Shown: positions 12,743 to 25,919 of the stretch, piece after piece
Layout of the letters: each line of letters opens with the position of its first letter
Position numbering within the stretch: position 1 is the stretch's first letter
Assembly (NCBI RefSeq): GCF_030272615.1
Contig: NC_081413.1
Location: 17,804,285 to 17,868,284 of the forward strand
Length of the DNA stretch: 64,000 nucleotides
From: Cryptomeria japonica
Lineage: Eukaryota; Streptophyta; Pinopsida; Cupressales; Cupressaceae
Reading direction: 5' to 3'
Notes under the pieces: generated by a model
Seen by the model: only the letters and a program-made list of their open reading frames with translations
Told to the model about the DNA's origin: nothing
Database searches by the model: none
Program-made: the position numbers and the translations under genes

Positions 12743-13702
12743 TGTAATGTCCCCTACTTGGAAGCTGTCATGTTATCAACAATTGCCATACATCATTGAA
12801 TGCATCACCAAATGTTATTATGCTTATTACTACTTTTCCTTCATATTATAAATCATATCTCTCTATATTATGGTCTAACCTGATTACTACCTAACCGTAA
12901 TGGAGGAAGAGGTAATTATGGTGCTAGGGCGCTGAGAAACCAAACTACAAACAGTCTCCCTCAAGGTTTCCGGATGCAGGCCCTTACCCTGTCTTGGGAC
13001 TACTCCCTCAAGGTTTCTGGATCACTGATCCTTACCCCATCTTGGGACCACCTGATTGGTGTGGAATTAGACTCCCTTTCCCTTTGCACAAATCATTCCC
13101 ATCCTCCTTAGGCATTAGCAGAAGACTAAGGACTGGGCTATATATATATATGTACTATGAATGTATATGAAATTAAGCACGACTGTCATACATATTGCAG
13201 TCTATATTAATATTACTACTAAAGTCTGCATAAGAACATAATCAGGCTTCATATATTAAGCATACATATTCAGCACATCCCCATGCATACCACCAAGTTC
13301 AAAGAAGTTAATGCCTGTAACTTAATAACAAATCTGAACTGATCTGATCGATGGTGATGTCACTGGAGACTTTTGATTCCTTTCATTTATATCTCTCAAT
13401 ATGAGGGAGAGGTCACACCTCTTCATCATGTATGCCCTTTGGCAATAGAGACACCCTTTCACCATTAGTACCCTTTGGAAGAGTGCAACTCTTCATTATT
13501 TCTGCCCTTTGAAAGGGACACGACCTTTCATGATCAGATCTGCACTTCTGATTCCCAAATTGTCCCCTTTTTAAATGAGTTCTCTTCTCCCTTTTATACC
13601 TCATATTTGGGGGAGTCACAACTAATCATTTCATGCCTTTAGACCATTCATTAACTTTAATCAAATTTAATTTAATTTAATTATATTCCTTTATATTTTA
13701 CA
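12743..13702 (-). mobile_element. LTR related to 15035-16053, one end lost
   Basis: It begins with TGTAATGTCCCC and follows the intact LTR at 15035 nearly in register for about 900 bases, including AGGGCGCTGAGAAACC, paired CTCCCTCAAGGTTT blocks and CTCCCTTTTATACC. The promoter reads GGTATAAAAGGGAG on the minus strand, so the LTR points left. The right end lacks the GGGGACATTACA terminus and I found no target duplication. It was probably a solo LTR that lost about 60-80 bases. Confidence 0.8.
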
Positions 13703-15029
13703 CAGAGAAGGTGATTGCCATGTGTTATCATCTTATCTAGAAAAGTATTTAACTTCAAAAATTGAGCAAATGATTGTGTAATAACAATTCGCAATCTGTA
13801 AGCAATATGGAATATTCAACTGGGATGTGTGTTCACCTTAATTACATCTTCTGCCATAGCAGCAACTAATGTATTACAGTGTGTTTAATTTATCCTATTT
13901 TATGCAGCTTTAAGTTCTTTATGTTGATCAATTAGCAGAGATATCTATTTACCAGAATAATTTTTTTTTTTCATTGATTGAGTGCATGCTGCAATGCTCA
14001 GTTCATTTTGTCCAACTTCAGTGGCTACCTTGCCTTTTTAGCTCCAAATTATGCTTGTGTAGCCTTTTGTGAGGGCATTTTGCACTATGGAACTGCCTGG
14101 GATGCACTAAAAATGGAGGTAGCACAAAATTTTGGGATAACCATTAATCAAGGGTGCACATGCGTCCACTGTCACTATTGTTAACTTCAATGTGACACAA
14201 CTTGTTCAAGTATAGCTTGAGCATTCCATGTTTCTAGTTCCATGTGGATCATCCTGGCCAGCCATTCTTGATGTATATTGTTGATCCTTACTGTAGGACG
14301 AATTTATGTGCTGGACTCTTTCCTTTGAATACCTATCTCCAATTTTTACAAATTTAACTTATAAGAGGAATTTGGCTTCATGCATGTTGGTAGTGCTTCT
14401 AATCTATGGCACATCCTTGCTTTCATAGTACTTTTCATTTCATGCTCGTGCTTCTCCAATGTTCATAATTCCTTATGGCACATCCTTGCTTCTATAGTAT
14501 TTTTCATTCTTTGCTTGTGCTTCTTTGATATTCTTAATCCCTTTTCTTGTTGCCAAGTTTTGTATAGGCTAGATGCTCTATCTATACGCTTTTTTAAATT
14601 AGTATCAAAGGTAAATAAAATATCTCTGCCAATTAGTGATTGATTTCTCAAGATTGAAGAATTAAATTAGAACTTTTGACCATTTACCTAAGTTGGAGTT
14701 AATCTCATATACCAGTTGACAATTATAAAACTATACAGAATGTGATATTTGTCAGAAAAATTTTCTTCCTAATTTTGATTCTATTCAAATATCAATTAGT
14801 TGACAGGCACGAACATAGAAATGATGGCAAATGTATTAAATTAGATTTTGGAGCAAGAAGATGAAATGCACGTATCTTTACAAATGGTGTTTCCTCTGAT
14901 AATAATAGGTCAAAAATCATATCATTTCAGCATTCTATGGAATTGAAAAACTAATCTTCAGAATTATAGTTGTTTTCAGGAAAAATAGGACAAACACTTC
15001 ATAGCAGAATATGAAAATATACATTAAAA
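13703..15029. other. unassigned non-coding region
   Basis: No recognisable gene. Two tandem copies of about 70 bases beginning TATGGCACATCCTTGCTT lie at about 14405-14473 and 14474-14543. The flanks look like ordinary intron or intergenic sequence. Confidence 0.4.
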
Positions 15030-15034
15030 CCTGG

Positions 15035-16053
15035 TGTAATGTCCCCCATTTGGAAGCTGTCATGTTTCCAACAATTACCATATATTACTGAATGGATTAT
15101 CATGTTATTTTGCTTTTTTAAAATTAATTCCACATTTTATAATTCACATCCCTTTATATTATGATCTAACCTTGTTACTACCTAACCCCAAGGGAGGAAG
15201 GGGTAATTATGTTACCAGGGCGCTCAGAAACCAAACTACAACAGGCTCCCTCAAGGTTTACAGATGCAGGCCCTTACCCCATCTTGGGACTACTCCCTCA
15301 AGGTTTATGGGACACTGATCCTTACCCCATCTTGGGACCACCGAATTGGTTGGAATTAGACTGCCTCTCCCTTAGCACAAATCTAGCCCATCCTCCATAG
15401 GCATTAGCAGAAGTATCAAGGACTAGGCTATGAGAATACTAACTTCTCATGAATTATGAATATATATGAAATTAAGTATGACTGTCATACATATTGCAGC
15501 CTGTATAAATATTACTACTAAATTCCGCATAAGATCATTATCAGGCTTCATATATTAAGCATACATATTAAGCACATCCCCATGCACACCACTAAGAACA
15601 AAGATGTCACTGCCTGTAACTTAATAATAGTTCTGATCTGATCTGATTGATGGTGATGTCAATGGATGTTTTTGATTCCTTTCCTCTATATCTCTCAATG
15701 TGAGGGAGAGGTCACACCTCTTCATCATGTATGCCCTTTGGCAAGAGACACACCCGTTCACCATTAGCACCCTTTGAAAGAGTGCAACTCCTCATTATTT
15801 CTGCCCTTTGAAAGGGACACAATCTCTCACAATCAGATCTGCACTTCTGATTCCCAAATTATCCCCCCTTCAAGTGAGTCCTTTTCTCCCTTTTATACCT
15901 CATACTTGGGGGAGTCACAACTTATCATTTCATGCCTTTTGACCATTCATTAACTTAAATCAAATTTTAATTATATATTTTTATAATTTAATTTATTTTT
16001 TATTTTTTATTATTATTTAGTATTAAATTATATTTCAAAGTGGGGACATTACA
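15035..16053 (-). mobile_element. solo LTR with 5-bp target duplication
   Basis: A 1019-bp unit bounded by TGTAATGTCCCC and GGGGACATTACA, an inverted-repeat LTR terminus, and flanked by exact CCTGG direct repeats (15030-15034 and 16054-16058). A TATA box on the minus strand (GGTATAAAAGGGAG, near 15887-15900) shows that transcription would run leftward. No internal coding sequence or second LTR is present, so it is a solo LTR left by recombination. It belongs to the same family as 12743-13702 and, more distantly, 36705-38212. Confidence 0.93.
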
Positions 16054-16058
16054 CCTGG

Positions 16059-16856
16059 AAAGAAACAAAGTAAGATTAATTGAAGCAAAATACAATCATT
16101 ATGCAGCCTCACAAAAAAAAGTCTTTCTTTAAACATCTGTGAATATTTATAAAACTCAAAACGTTTTTTGATTTTCACCTAAAGCCTTGTTGAAAATGCA
16201 TGTAATTTGTTCTTCTTGCAGTGAATGAGTTCTAAATTTTGATTCTGCACTAATCATATGATGTAGTGAAAACACATTATAAGATGTGTTGTCTTTGAAT
16301 TAAGTACTGCCATAGTGTTGTCAAACCTCAAATACAATTCTTCATGCACTCCTCTTAGTCATATCGCTTTAGATGGCACTCTAGAGAATATGGAGGAGCA
16401 TAGATCATATGCTAAAGTTTCACATCCTTCTTGCCACTGCTATTCATCACTGCTTTCACTGATAAGTGATAATTTAAGTTTTACATTAAATGAGAGTTGA
16501 AAATATGAAGTATTTCTTTAATTGACATAGCTACCTTGCCTGGACAGAAAAGCCACTTATCTATATGACACAATGTTGTCCAAAACATCTGCTGGCTAAA
16601 ATTAATACTGACAGCATATTGTACAGATTTTATATTTGGAAAAACTTGTATTATTTTTCTGTGGAGATAAATTGGTGGCAGACAAATTGTTAGCGGTTCC
16701 TTTACATTTTACAGTTGGGAATTCAATTTAAGACTGACAAGATGCATTGTTCTAGTTCATTGTGAAATTTTAGAGGAATATATCAGTCAACAACAAAATT
16801 GTTCACTTATGGAAAAGTTATAGTGGCCAATCAGATAAATTTTAAATTGGATGTTT
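16059..16856. other. unassigned spacer
   Basis: AT-rich sequence between two solo LTRs. No coding or structural signal seen. Confidence 0.5.
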
Positions 16857-16861
16857 ATAGT

Positions 16862-17959
16862 TGAAATGGGTGAAAAATTATGGTTTCACCCATTAATGTG
16901 GTAAAACTGCTAATTTTTGCTTAGGGACCGATGGAATTTGATAGATCTAAGCTTAAAAGACCAAGATTCTGATCAGATTCCAGGGGTTTTAGATGTGCCT
17001 CTTCTTTCTCTTTAAGTTGAGTTGATTTAATTAATGATGCTGAAATTAGGGTAAATGTGTGTAAATTGAAGCAATTATGCATAAACAGTGAGCTACAGTC
17101 GTCAAACGGAGCCACGAACCCAAATCTGAGCAATATATGAATATTCGGATTTGTTTCGAGAAGGTCGACCTGAATTGTTGGGACTGTGGTGGTGGTCACC
17201 TTGGTCCTTTGAACTTTTCGCCGTCCAAAAGGGAACCTGTTCGTCTCTGCGAATAATGTCGTTCCTGAAAATTGTAACTCTGCACTCGTTTCCGCACATG
17301 ATAGAGAAGGGAAAATGGTTGGGAATAGGGGTTTGCCTTAGGTCAAACCCCGGTTTTGGAATTAACCATGAATAGAATTGAAATGTAAATGAAGTACTAT
17401 AATGGAAATGCTTTCTTTTTGAGGGAAAGGCTGAAAATGTCTGAAACATTAATGTTATACTTTTTTATAAAGTTTTGTTTGTCTTCACAAAGAATTAGGG
17501 TTTCATGTAGATAGTCTTCGTAAAACATAGAACATGAATGCCATCTCCAATGCTTTAATCTTGACTTTACTTCTGCTTCAATGCTTGAAAGAAGATTGAT
17601 TGCTTGCTCACTTGAATTTTCTGGATTAGATTTAAAATGAGAGGGGTAGACGTCCTTTTATACATGCTAGTCGAAAAACAAATTAATTTTCCAAAACAGG
17701 CCGACATGGGGTCTAGGGTCTCACTCAAATCATGTTACCGTTATGAGACCCCAAAATGGGAGGACCATGGCGCTGGATGCCCTGGTCTTGGACATTAAGG
17801 TCCCAAGATCTTGGGGAAAGAAATGCAAATCATGAAAGTTTGAACTTGATACATCATGTGAGCAGAATCATGGCTTCAATTAGGCCTTAGTGGATGAACG
17901 CCAAGGTGAGGGCCTCAATGAGGACAAAATTGTAAGGGATTACAATTTAGGACGCTACA
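16862..17959 (-). mobile_element. solo LTR with 5-bp target duplication
   Basis: A 1098-bp unit running from TGAAATGGG to GACGCTACA, so its minus-strand sequence begins TGTAGCGTCC and ends in CA. It is flanked by ATAGT at 16857-16861 and 17960-17964. A minus-strand TATA box (GTATAAAAGGAC, about 17653-17664) supports leftward transcription. Overlapping short ORFs in its left half are in the transcribed part of the LTR and show no domain. Confidence 0.88.
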
Positions 17960-18201
17960 ATAGTTATTTGAAATTTTGTCAAATTCAAATATTACAGTTT
18001 TTGTGGCAATTTATCTATTTTTTTATTCTGATTATGTTGGAGTATTAAAATATATAGGTAACCTGTCTCAATGGGAACTAGAAAACACCTTCAAATTATA
18101 TTGCAAATAAAATAACTCCCATTACCATTTAAAAATAAAAACATATATGTAAAAACAAAGGAAGAATACTACAATAATTTCTTTAAACTATTTTTGCGAA
18201 A

Positions 18202-18711
18202 ATGCGAATAGAAAAGAAAAAATATTCAAGAGAAGTGCGAAATTGGAAAAATACGGTTTCGAAAGAATGTGAGAAAGACAAATGCAACAAAAAGAAAAGC
18301 ACTTTGCAGGTTGGAGGAGAAGACATAATCCCAAAATTCGTAACATGTCAAAACAACATAACAATCAAACAAAACATGAGATACGAATCCTTGAAAAAGA
18401 AAGAAATAAGAAGGGCTTCGAGCAGCAAAATCTGAATCAAAGAAACACCGAATCTATGTGGAAAAGAGGAAGCAATGCTATTAATAGATGTCACGGCAGC
18501 AGTAACAAAAGAAGTAGAAATACTTATGGAAAAAGCTCTAATTGGGAAAATAATGGGAAAAAATGGAAGTAGATCACAGATAAGAAATTGGGTCAAACAA
18601 AATTGGAATATGGATGCAGAAATCCATTTTCTACCAAAAAATTTCTTTGTAGCATAATTCAACTCGAAAGAAGAAAGAGACAAAGTTATCAATGCATCGC
18701 CTGGTGGTTTG
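18202..18711 (+). pseudogene. LINE ORF1, 5' part (DUF4283-like)
   Basis: The frame containing 18475-18657 reads ALIGKIMGKNGS, a W-x(6)-W spacing, then FLPKNFFVA and, after a stop, EERDKVINASPGGL. This is the pattern of the DUF4283 RNA-binding-like domain at the start of plant LINE ORF1 proteins. A lysine-rich lead segment begins with an ATG at 18202, with frameshifts between. An LTR at 18712 cuts the ORF just after the domain, and the protein resumes at 29042 beyond that LTR. ORF1 normally packages the LINE RNA. Confidence 0.75.
18707..18711. repeat. target duplication GTTTG (left)
   Basis: Matches GTTTG at 29037-29041 exactly, bracketing the LTR at 18712-29036. Confidence 0.93.
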
Positions 18712-19069
18712 TGTTGTGATGTTTTCACACATCGCCCCATTGCAAATGGGGACCCCCACTTTTGGCTCGTAGGTTAGTTGTCTTAGTTTAGTCATCAAGC
18801 TTGGCAGTAGTTTTAGTGCCGTTAACCTTTTGCTAGTGGGAGATGCAGTGCCTTTTATTGACAGGAAGTGATCAAGTCAAGGCGGTCTTTGGATGATGCT
18901 TCACAAGGTAGCCTTCCAATCAGGTCAGGATATAGATCTTGGGAGTGAAAAGCGGTCAATTGAGATGAAGTGTTTGATGAGAAACAATCAAGGCCCAGAC
19001 AACGATGAATGTTGTTGATGAAATGAGGGAAGATATAGATGCCGTAAAAGCTAATTGAACTAAGGATGA

Positions 19070-19660
19070 GAATGTCCGAACACCCCCAAAAGTCTGAACA
19101 TCCTTGGCATTATGTCTGGACACCCTCAAAAGTCCGACCATCCTTGGCATTTTGTCCAGACACCCTCAAAACCACGACCAGTTAGGTGAATGATGATTTT
19201 CCCTTGAATTGCTAAGACCAGCACATTGGAGATTTGGTGCTCGAGAGGTTTGAGATTGCCTTGGTCAATGAAGATGAAAGCGTTTTTAGAGGCAAGTTGA
19301 GTGAGGTGATTTTAATGCTGATGTTGAAGAATGCGACTTCCATGTTTTGTCCTCACCACCTTAAAAGCCCGGCCACAATGTGTCTTTACCCCCTCCAAAG
19401 CTCGGCCACTTTGAGTGAGATGTCCTCACCACTAATCCCCAATCACTTCCCACACTTCATGTCCTTGGTCATCAAAATCCCTAACCTCTTCTCACTTCAT
19501 GGCGGCACTCCTCCAAATCCCTGACCATTTATTCACACATGTCCTCACCCTCCAAAATCCCCGACCTCACTTTGTCTTGGCAGCCTCAAAACCTCGACCA
19601 ACAAAATGCCCTGGCATACCAAACAGTTCGTCCACATCTCAAGCAAGGTGTCCTGACATG
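19070..19660 (+). repeat. short-motif array in LTR U3
   Basis: Variants of CCTCAAAAGTCCGACC (also AAAAGCCCGGCC, AAAATCCCCGACC) recur about eleven times at irregular 20-90 base spacing. It occupies the position where sister LTRs carry other motif arrays. Confidence 0.6.
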
Positions 19661-21720
19661 TTAAAATCCACGGACAAGGGCAGGCAGTTGGAAGATCAGA
19701 CACATATTTGTCTACCACTTGGCAAAAGAATCAATCAGACCTCTAAGAAGTGAAATCTCAGACTGAGAACATGTGCAATCGGACTTTAAAATATCAATGG
19801 ATCAGACCAGAGAGATAGGATCAGAAATCAGAACTTAAAGGGTATTGTTATCAAAGATTGGTGTGTTAATTAATCTATGTTTGCTTATCAGGTTCAAGGT
19901 TGGATGCGAGTCAACATCATAAGGAGCTAGTCCACATAAGGGGTAAAGATCAAAACGAAGGTCTTCATGAGGCAAAGATGGATCAGCATTCAAGAATATA
20001 CAACATCAAGAGTCAGCAATGAAACTTAGAAGGAGAACTTCACAAGGAATAAAGAAAAGGACACTACAAAGAAGGATGAAAGGCTCTACAGCGCTTCAAG
20101 GAAGGATTTCACCACATGAGAGAAGATCAAGGAAATACTTCGTCAAGGCGAATGAAGAGGAATGAACACCACAACAGAAATAATCATCAAGACAAGGAGA
20201 CCACTTGAAGATCAAGGAAGCGAAATCAAGATCCACATTCAAAGATAGCATCAAGGAAAGACATTGCAGAATGAAGAACTCCAAAAGAAGGAGAAATTTC
20301 ACAGCAAGTCCAAGAGATCAAATCATGCAAGAAGAGGGAACGCTAAGGACAAGATTCATACGTCCAAGGTGGTTGCAACGGATGAGAGCTTAAGATGAAG
20401 TGGGTGTAAAATGAAGATAAATGCAAAGCACTACAATGTGAGAGATCATGAAAGAGCAAGCATAAGAGATCAATGTCAAGGAAGGAAGATATGACTATCT
20501 TGAATTTCCTCTGAAAATCCAAGAATTGTTGCCAGTACAGCAAGAGAGTAATCCAAGACGAAGGAGTTTCCACACAAGGGAAGGAGAATGCAAATGTGAT
20601 CAAGGCAGAAGATAGTTCTAGAAGAGTTAATCAAACTTAGAAGATGATGCAATTTGGGAATCTCCCACCATCATCACATCAAGTTCTTGGAAATGTTGAG
20701 TATCAAGAGATATTGCCCAAATCACAAACACTTGTAATCCTATAGGAGGAGTAGCTGAGGTGGCAACAACTCGCCTTCATCTATCCAATCACATCCTTCC
20801 AAGTTAGAGCATCCAGATTCAATGCACTTAACTCATCCAACGAGATAGATAGCTACCACATGTGAAGGCACAAAGTCCGATGTACTTGTTGGTGTACGTT
20901 TTATCATTCACCGAACATTAGAACAAAATATCCAAGGATACTCTATCCTCTCCTGAACAAAATCACTACTTGTGCCAAGATTGCGAGAAAGACCACAAGG
21001 CGACTCCAAGGTCTATATGTGCGAATGAGCGACTTTATGTTGGATAACTACGTTGTTTATGTATGCTGAAATACAAGGGGGACTTACGCTTGACAACTAT
21101 CGCTCACAAGCTAGGACTAAGACAAATATGGCAATAAATGCTCTCTTTTTTTTTTTTGGATTGTCAGATTTTAGACTTCTTAAAAAAAAGGATAAAAAGG
21201 ATAAGGGTTCAAGAGTTTTATGCTACTTCTAAGCTATTCCTATGAACTCAAGAGACAGTAAAGATTGGGTGAAATCAATAATAACACTTTGTTTCGCCAC
21301 TCTTGGACAACTACGCAAAGCGGGTGCAATCTTCTAAGGTTGTGCTCAAGATTTTCATACTTGTGAATAATACCAACAATTGAACAATATTACTTGAAGT
21401 AGAAGTTAAGCATCCACATCAAAAGCTCAGGCTAACTTTACACATTGAACGAAAATCATCCATCCAAAGAAAGTATGAGCAAAAGTTTCACCAATCTAAA
21501 CTATCAATCCTTCATTCATCTAACAACTTCAAAGCAAATTACTTTAAGTAAATCTATTCTATTTTATTCTACTGTTGAAGAAAGATACTCAACCATGCAA
21601 CCACTTAATAACAACAAGATTTCAAGGCAAATACTTGCAAATGAACTTTTATTATTCAAGTAGCTTTAAGCAACAATTTCATAAATCTCTCCACAACAAC
21701 AATGAAATGAGAGAATGAGA

Positions 21721-21732
21721 GTTTATATAGAG
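21721..21732 (-). promoter_or_regulatory. E1 LTR promoter TATA box
   Basis: Minus strand reads CTCTATATAAAC, about 840 bases from the LTR 3' end, the same place as the TATA box in sister LTRs. A TCATTTCATTG segment follows, resembling the CTCATTTGTAA seen after the other TATA boxes. Confidence 0.6.
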
Positions 21733-21869
21733 TTATGAAAAATGAATGAAAGGCCGAGATCGATCTAAGATCAGTGGCTGAGATTAAGACTCCACAACCC
21801 TAGATAGAGTTTCTAAAAATAAAACTAGAGACAAATGCATGCTAGACAAGGGGTGTAATTAGCCATCTC

Positions 21870-23465
21870 CTAAGAAGGTGCATCCTTATCCTCGCGGGCA
21901 GCAGTGTGTTCAATGAATCTGGACACAATTGAGTCGACCTCTTCCATGGTGACATGTGGCAACATGTTGATCCTGTATTCCCATCCATCCAAATCATCTG
22001 CGTAAGCGGCAAAAGCAATCTCCCACTCCAATTCCTGTTTTTGGAAGGCATCTCGAATAGACAAGAATTCTGATACCTTAGCCAAATTCTGTTTTAGGAC
22101 TACTCCTGTGATGGGGAAGAAAATCTCCTGAATTCTGAGCTTTAGGCTTTCCAACTGCATGTCACTTTCTCTGATTGTTTCTTTCTCGAGCACATCTACA
22201 GCTACAAGGAAGATCTTATCCTGAATCTCTTTTATCTGCTCCTCGACCTTGGCACTATTTGCCTTTACCTTCTCCAGAACATCACTGCGTGCAAATATTG
22301 TCCAATGCCATGTATTAAAATCATAGACAGCCCCTGCTGCAATTATCTCTTTGTTAATCAGTTCCTGCTTATGTATGCCCTTCAATACTCTAAGGCATGG
22401 GGTAATCCTGTCTTGAATGTCTTGGAGATCCGTCCATGTTTCTGCCATGCTTGCAATTCTGGAGAGCAGGAAGGAAGTCTGCCCATATGTTAGTCTCAAT
22501 TTGTCCGCAAATGTTGCTGCTCCTTTTCCATTTGCCATCCATTCTTTGGTTTCTTTGGCCGTAACTGCTTCTTCCTCAGAATATTTGACTGTCTCCTGTG
22601 AATTTAAAAGTGGAGGAGCTTTTGGATTGGCTTGATTGAGCGGCTTAGTCAAGTGCTGAATGTATTCCCTTAGGCGCTCAACTTCTCTTTTGTATTCCCT
22701 TTTCTTTCCTACTTCTTTGTCCAGTCTTGCATTCATGGAAGCGATTGAATTATTCAAGTCTTCAACGTCTTGACTCTTAGTAGTTGGTCCCAAATTGATT
22801 GTAGTGGTTGCATATTCATGAGAAGCAATATCTTCTTTTGCCTTGTCTACTTTTGGCACAACAATCTGCACCGTGCGAGAGCCGGCTTCATCTTGCTGGA
22901 TGGTGGAAAACCTTTTGGCTGGCTTCTTTACAACAACCTGTTCTAATCTGGTCAAGGAGTCAGCCATATCATCTTCTTCTTGAACTTTTGTTACTTGTAT
23001 CTTTTCTTTCAATCCTTCCTTTAGCCAATTAGGAACTGTAGGTTGTTCAATGCCTTCCACTTCCTGATCATTCTCTTCACATGGCATATTTTGGCCTCCT
23101 CGAAGAGCGGAAATCATTCCCTCCTGAAATTCATTGCCCAGAATATCCATTTCATTATCTGACTCCAATATTTCTGTGCCTGTAGGAGACGGGGACTCTT
23201 CATCTTCTTGATGGATTGACTCCACATTTCCTTCATGAATTGGGGAAGGAATTTCCATCTCCGCCAATGACGCATCAATAGCCAATGTATCAATTATTTT
23301 CCTTGATGTGGCAGAATGAGATGGTTCTAGCCTTTGTTTCTTCTGAGCGGGTCCTTCATTTACAACTATCTTCCCTTTTGTTCTTGAAGAGCTTCCTACT
23401 CCTTTCTTTTTAGCACTTTCAACCAGTCTGGCACTTTGAGATGCTTTTGCATTTGAAGAACATTC
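21870..23465 (-). pseudogene. E1 gene, C-terminal coiled-coil part
   Basis: This frame is open for about 530 codons; the first in-frame ATG is at 23285, giving 471 residues. It continues the N-terminal blocks after a single TAA (about 23474-23476), so the methionine is probably internal. The first 60 residues form a Ser/Lys-rich linker with KKKGVG and QKKQR, possible nuclear-localisation basic clusters. An acidic stretch follows, then heptad-rich helices, including KREYKREVERLREYI, and a C-terminal VDSIVSRFIEHTAA. The block at 60440-62046 in E2 aligns throughout: KKPAKRFSTI with APRKFSKVV, YDFNTW with YDFP-stop-W, and DSIVSRFI with EAVVSRFI. I do not recognise the family. Confidence 0.7.
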
Positions 23466-23474
23466 TTCTGCTTA

Positions 23475-24212
23475 ACTCATCAGGTCATAAGTCAAGGTTA
23501 GATTTCTTCGTCTTAGCACATGAATTTGCTGATCGACCCACCAACGAGAATACTTCACAACTGGCCGCATCAAAGTAGCCAAGTCTACCATTGATAGGCG
23601 GAAGAGGTGCATTCTCATCAAAGCGTGGCTGAGTGTATTTTGCATTATCTTCCAACTGATCAGGCACACAGAAAAGTTTAGTCATTCTGATCAAGCTTAC
23701 TGGTAGTCTGGACCATAGTTGCTTCCTGATGTCAAATTCATCTACAACATCTGCCCAAAAATCTTCTAAGTCCACTCTATGCCTGTATCTCTCTCCATTT
23801 ATTGTCCCAATATTACCGTGAGGATCATAGTTAGCTCTAGACTTGTAGAATGTGAAGGGATACCATTTCATCTCTAGTCTGGCACTTTCAGCTCCTGTGT
23901 CGTTGGACAAGACTCCAACATATTTCCAATAAAGAATGGGAAAGAAATAGTTGCCTTTTGCCTTATTCTTTTGAAGCCTTGATATGTCTCCATTTGTCTA
24001 AGAACTTCTAGTAGGACCATTCTATTGGTGGGATAGATCGGAAGTCGGTAAGGACGACTGACAAAACCTTGAACTCTTATGTATGTGAATTTCGGAAACT
24101 GGATAAACCAGGATCCATACTTGCTGATTAAACTCTTAGCTTTAGGAGACAGCCTTTGATGAGTTCCCCCTTGTAGCGTCCTTGCGATATACGTGAGGAA
24201 GGCATCATTCAC
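23475..24212 (-). pseudogene. E1 gene, middle block (frameshifted)
   Basis: Two overlapping ORFs in different frames (24212-23874 and 23910-23485) make one block with a frameshift near 23880-23910. The first half contains FPKFTYIRVQGF and RLPIYPTNRMVLLEVLRQM; the second contains RANYDPHGNI, RHRVDLEDFW and LWSRLPVSLIRM. E2 has the same order at 59735-60439 (FPKFTYIRTQDF, RAQYDPYSQI, HRFHLEDYW, MHSRLPLDTIRI). The block looks globular, with aromatic and Pro-rich strands, and has no catalytic motif I can name. It sits 145 bases after the N-terminal block, and the intervening sequence still aligns with E2 although it contains stops. Confidence 0.7.
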
Positions 24213-24356
24213 TCACTTGAAATGGCTCCTCACTAAGCTGCAGCTGCGGGTATCAGTCATAAGATTTGAATTCATTTTCACCATTGCCAACTACGCTTTT
24301 GCAAATCAGTCTGGAATATCCATAATTTTTGGCGAACAGGTAGACAATGTAAGAGC

Positions 24357-25043
24357 TCATGTAAAATGACTTGTCTTTTCTAAATTTGTCAATTGTTCAT
24401 GAAGATTGTTACTGATTATGTGGGACCAATTGAACATCTTGACTCCCGAGGTGATTTCATCAAAGAAGTAGTACATCCATGTTTCAAATGGCGCACCTTG
24501 AGGGCTGCCCGTTACTCTATTCAGCAATAGGATAATGCCACCATATTCCTCTTTGAAGTATGGGCGTAGCAGCTTCTTTGGCATTTTCTTTTGAGAAGGC
24601 CTTGTCTTTTCCAACCATGAATTGTTGCTATTTGCTGCACAGAGTTCAGACTGGTCATCATAGATCTTTTGGGTATCTTCTTTAGTTTTATATGAGGTTT
24701 TATTGTAGCTTGGTATTCCAAACACTTCTCGAATGGCTAACTCTGAAAGATTAGCTAATACCCTTCCATCAGGTGCAATGATCGCTCTTTCTTGTGCATT
24801 ATAGTACATAGCATATTCAATCATCAACTCAACACATTCTTTAGCTGGTGGAAATTCAGCTGATTGGACGATGCCATTCCTCATCATCCGACGAGCAATG
24901 GGTGTAGGCAGGTATCCATCATGGCCATACATTCTCTTTTTGAAGTCTTCAAAATCCACATGCACAAGGTCAGTATCTGTGACATTCTTCCACTTGGATT
25001 TGATCTTTGACTCCGGCTGCAATCCTTTGTTGGCGAACTTCAT
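24357..25043 (-). pseudogene. E1 gene, N-terminal block
   Basis: A 228-codon ORF, the cleanest part of the E1 gene. Notable segments are FEDFKKRMYGHDGYLPTP, MMRNGIVQSAEFPPA, PDGRVLANLSELAIREVFGIPS and LHEQLTNLEK. All have counterparts in E2 at 58742-59566 (FKIRMFGTAGHNPSPT, VRSGIVAAAGFPPA, LDGKLLATLTPEAIGEALGIPS, LHEQLKNLQEK). The G-x-L/V-a-x-L...I-x-E-x-x-GIP pattern recalls N-terminal domains of some plant transposon-associated proteins, but that is a loose pattern match. ATG at 25043 lies just after an in-frame stop, so it is the likely start. A TATA-like TATATA lies about 490 bases upstream (25535-25540). Confidence 0.72.
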
Positions 25044-25560
25044 CTTGAGTTTTCCTGGAAGGAACTCCTTTGGTGGTCTTTAACCTATAAAACACATGAA
25101 AATTATTATTATTTATTGAGAAAATTTGCAGTTTTAATTCAGATTTTGGACCTTCTAACTCAGAAATTTCACTTTCAACTTGTTAAAAAGCTAAATATCT
25201 GTGAAAAATCGGACTGAAAGTGGATGAAATTGGTCAAGTACTTAGTAAATTTTGAGAAATAAACAATTTAGACAGAAGAAATCAGTCAAGAATATGAATT
25301 TCTTGAGCCTCTGGAGTTTTCTTTGATTGATTTTGATGAAAATTTTGAAAATTTTGTCTAAAACTCAGAAAAAACACTTATTTTCTTCCTTCTAACACTT
25401 AAGAAAAATTTTAATTCTTCAAAATTCCCTCTTGAAAATCAATTTTCCACAAAATCTGAGAGAGAGAAAACTTCTTCTCAATTGCACTCCAATCTTCCAA
25501 CTTGATAATGAATTTGAAAGTGACTGGTTGAAAGTATATAGAGTTAAGAATTTTAATTTT
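25044..25560 (-). promoter_or_regulatory. E1 internal gene 5' region with TATA box
   Basis: Non-coding AT-rich sequence upstream of the N-terminal block. Minus strand reads ACTCTATATACTTTC at about 25532-25546. The same arrangement in E2 has TCTATATAAG 107 bases before its ATG. It suggests a promoter separate from the LTR promoter about 3.8 kb further downstream. Confidence 0.5.
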
Positions 25561-25919
25561 AGGAGCTCCATGTTTTATTTTTATTTTTGTGTTTTAATGT
25601 TTTAAATCTTTCCAAAATGGAAAGTTTTATTTTTCTCTCAAGGATTCTTTCTTAGCCAAAAAAGCAAAGAATCTTCTAAATCTTTCTCTCAAATTCCAAA
25701 AATTTCTTGAATTTTTGAAAATAATTCAAGTGTTGAAAACATTTTCCTTTCGAAAATAATTCAAAGTGTTGGAAAATAATAAACAAAATATTCTCTATGT
25801 CTAGTTTAATTTTTCCTGTTCGTTTGATTGACCCTTGATTTCATATGTTATTTTGTCAATTTTTTTTCTCTAGCCATTTTTCTCTCTTGGCCATGGTAAG
25901 TTGATTGTCTTCATGTCTA

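Noticed and set aside
16921-17449. Possible first exon of a host gene on the minus strand
   Set aside because: The segment lies wholly inside a solo LTR with exact ATAGT target duplications, and the frames show no domain.
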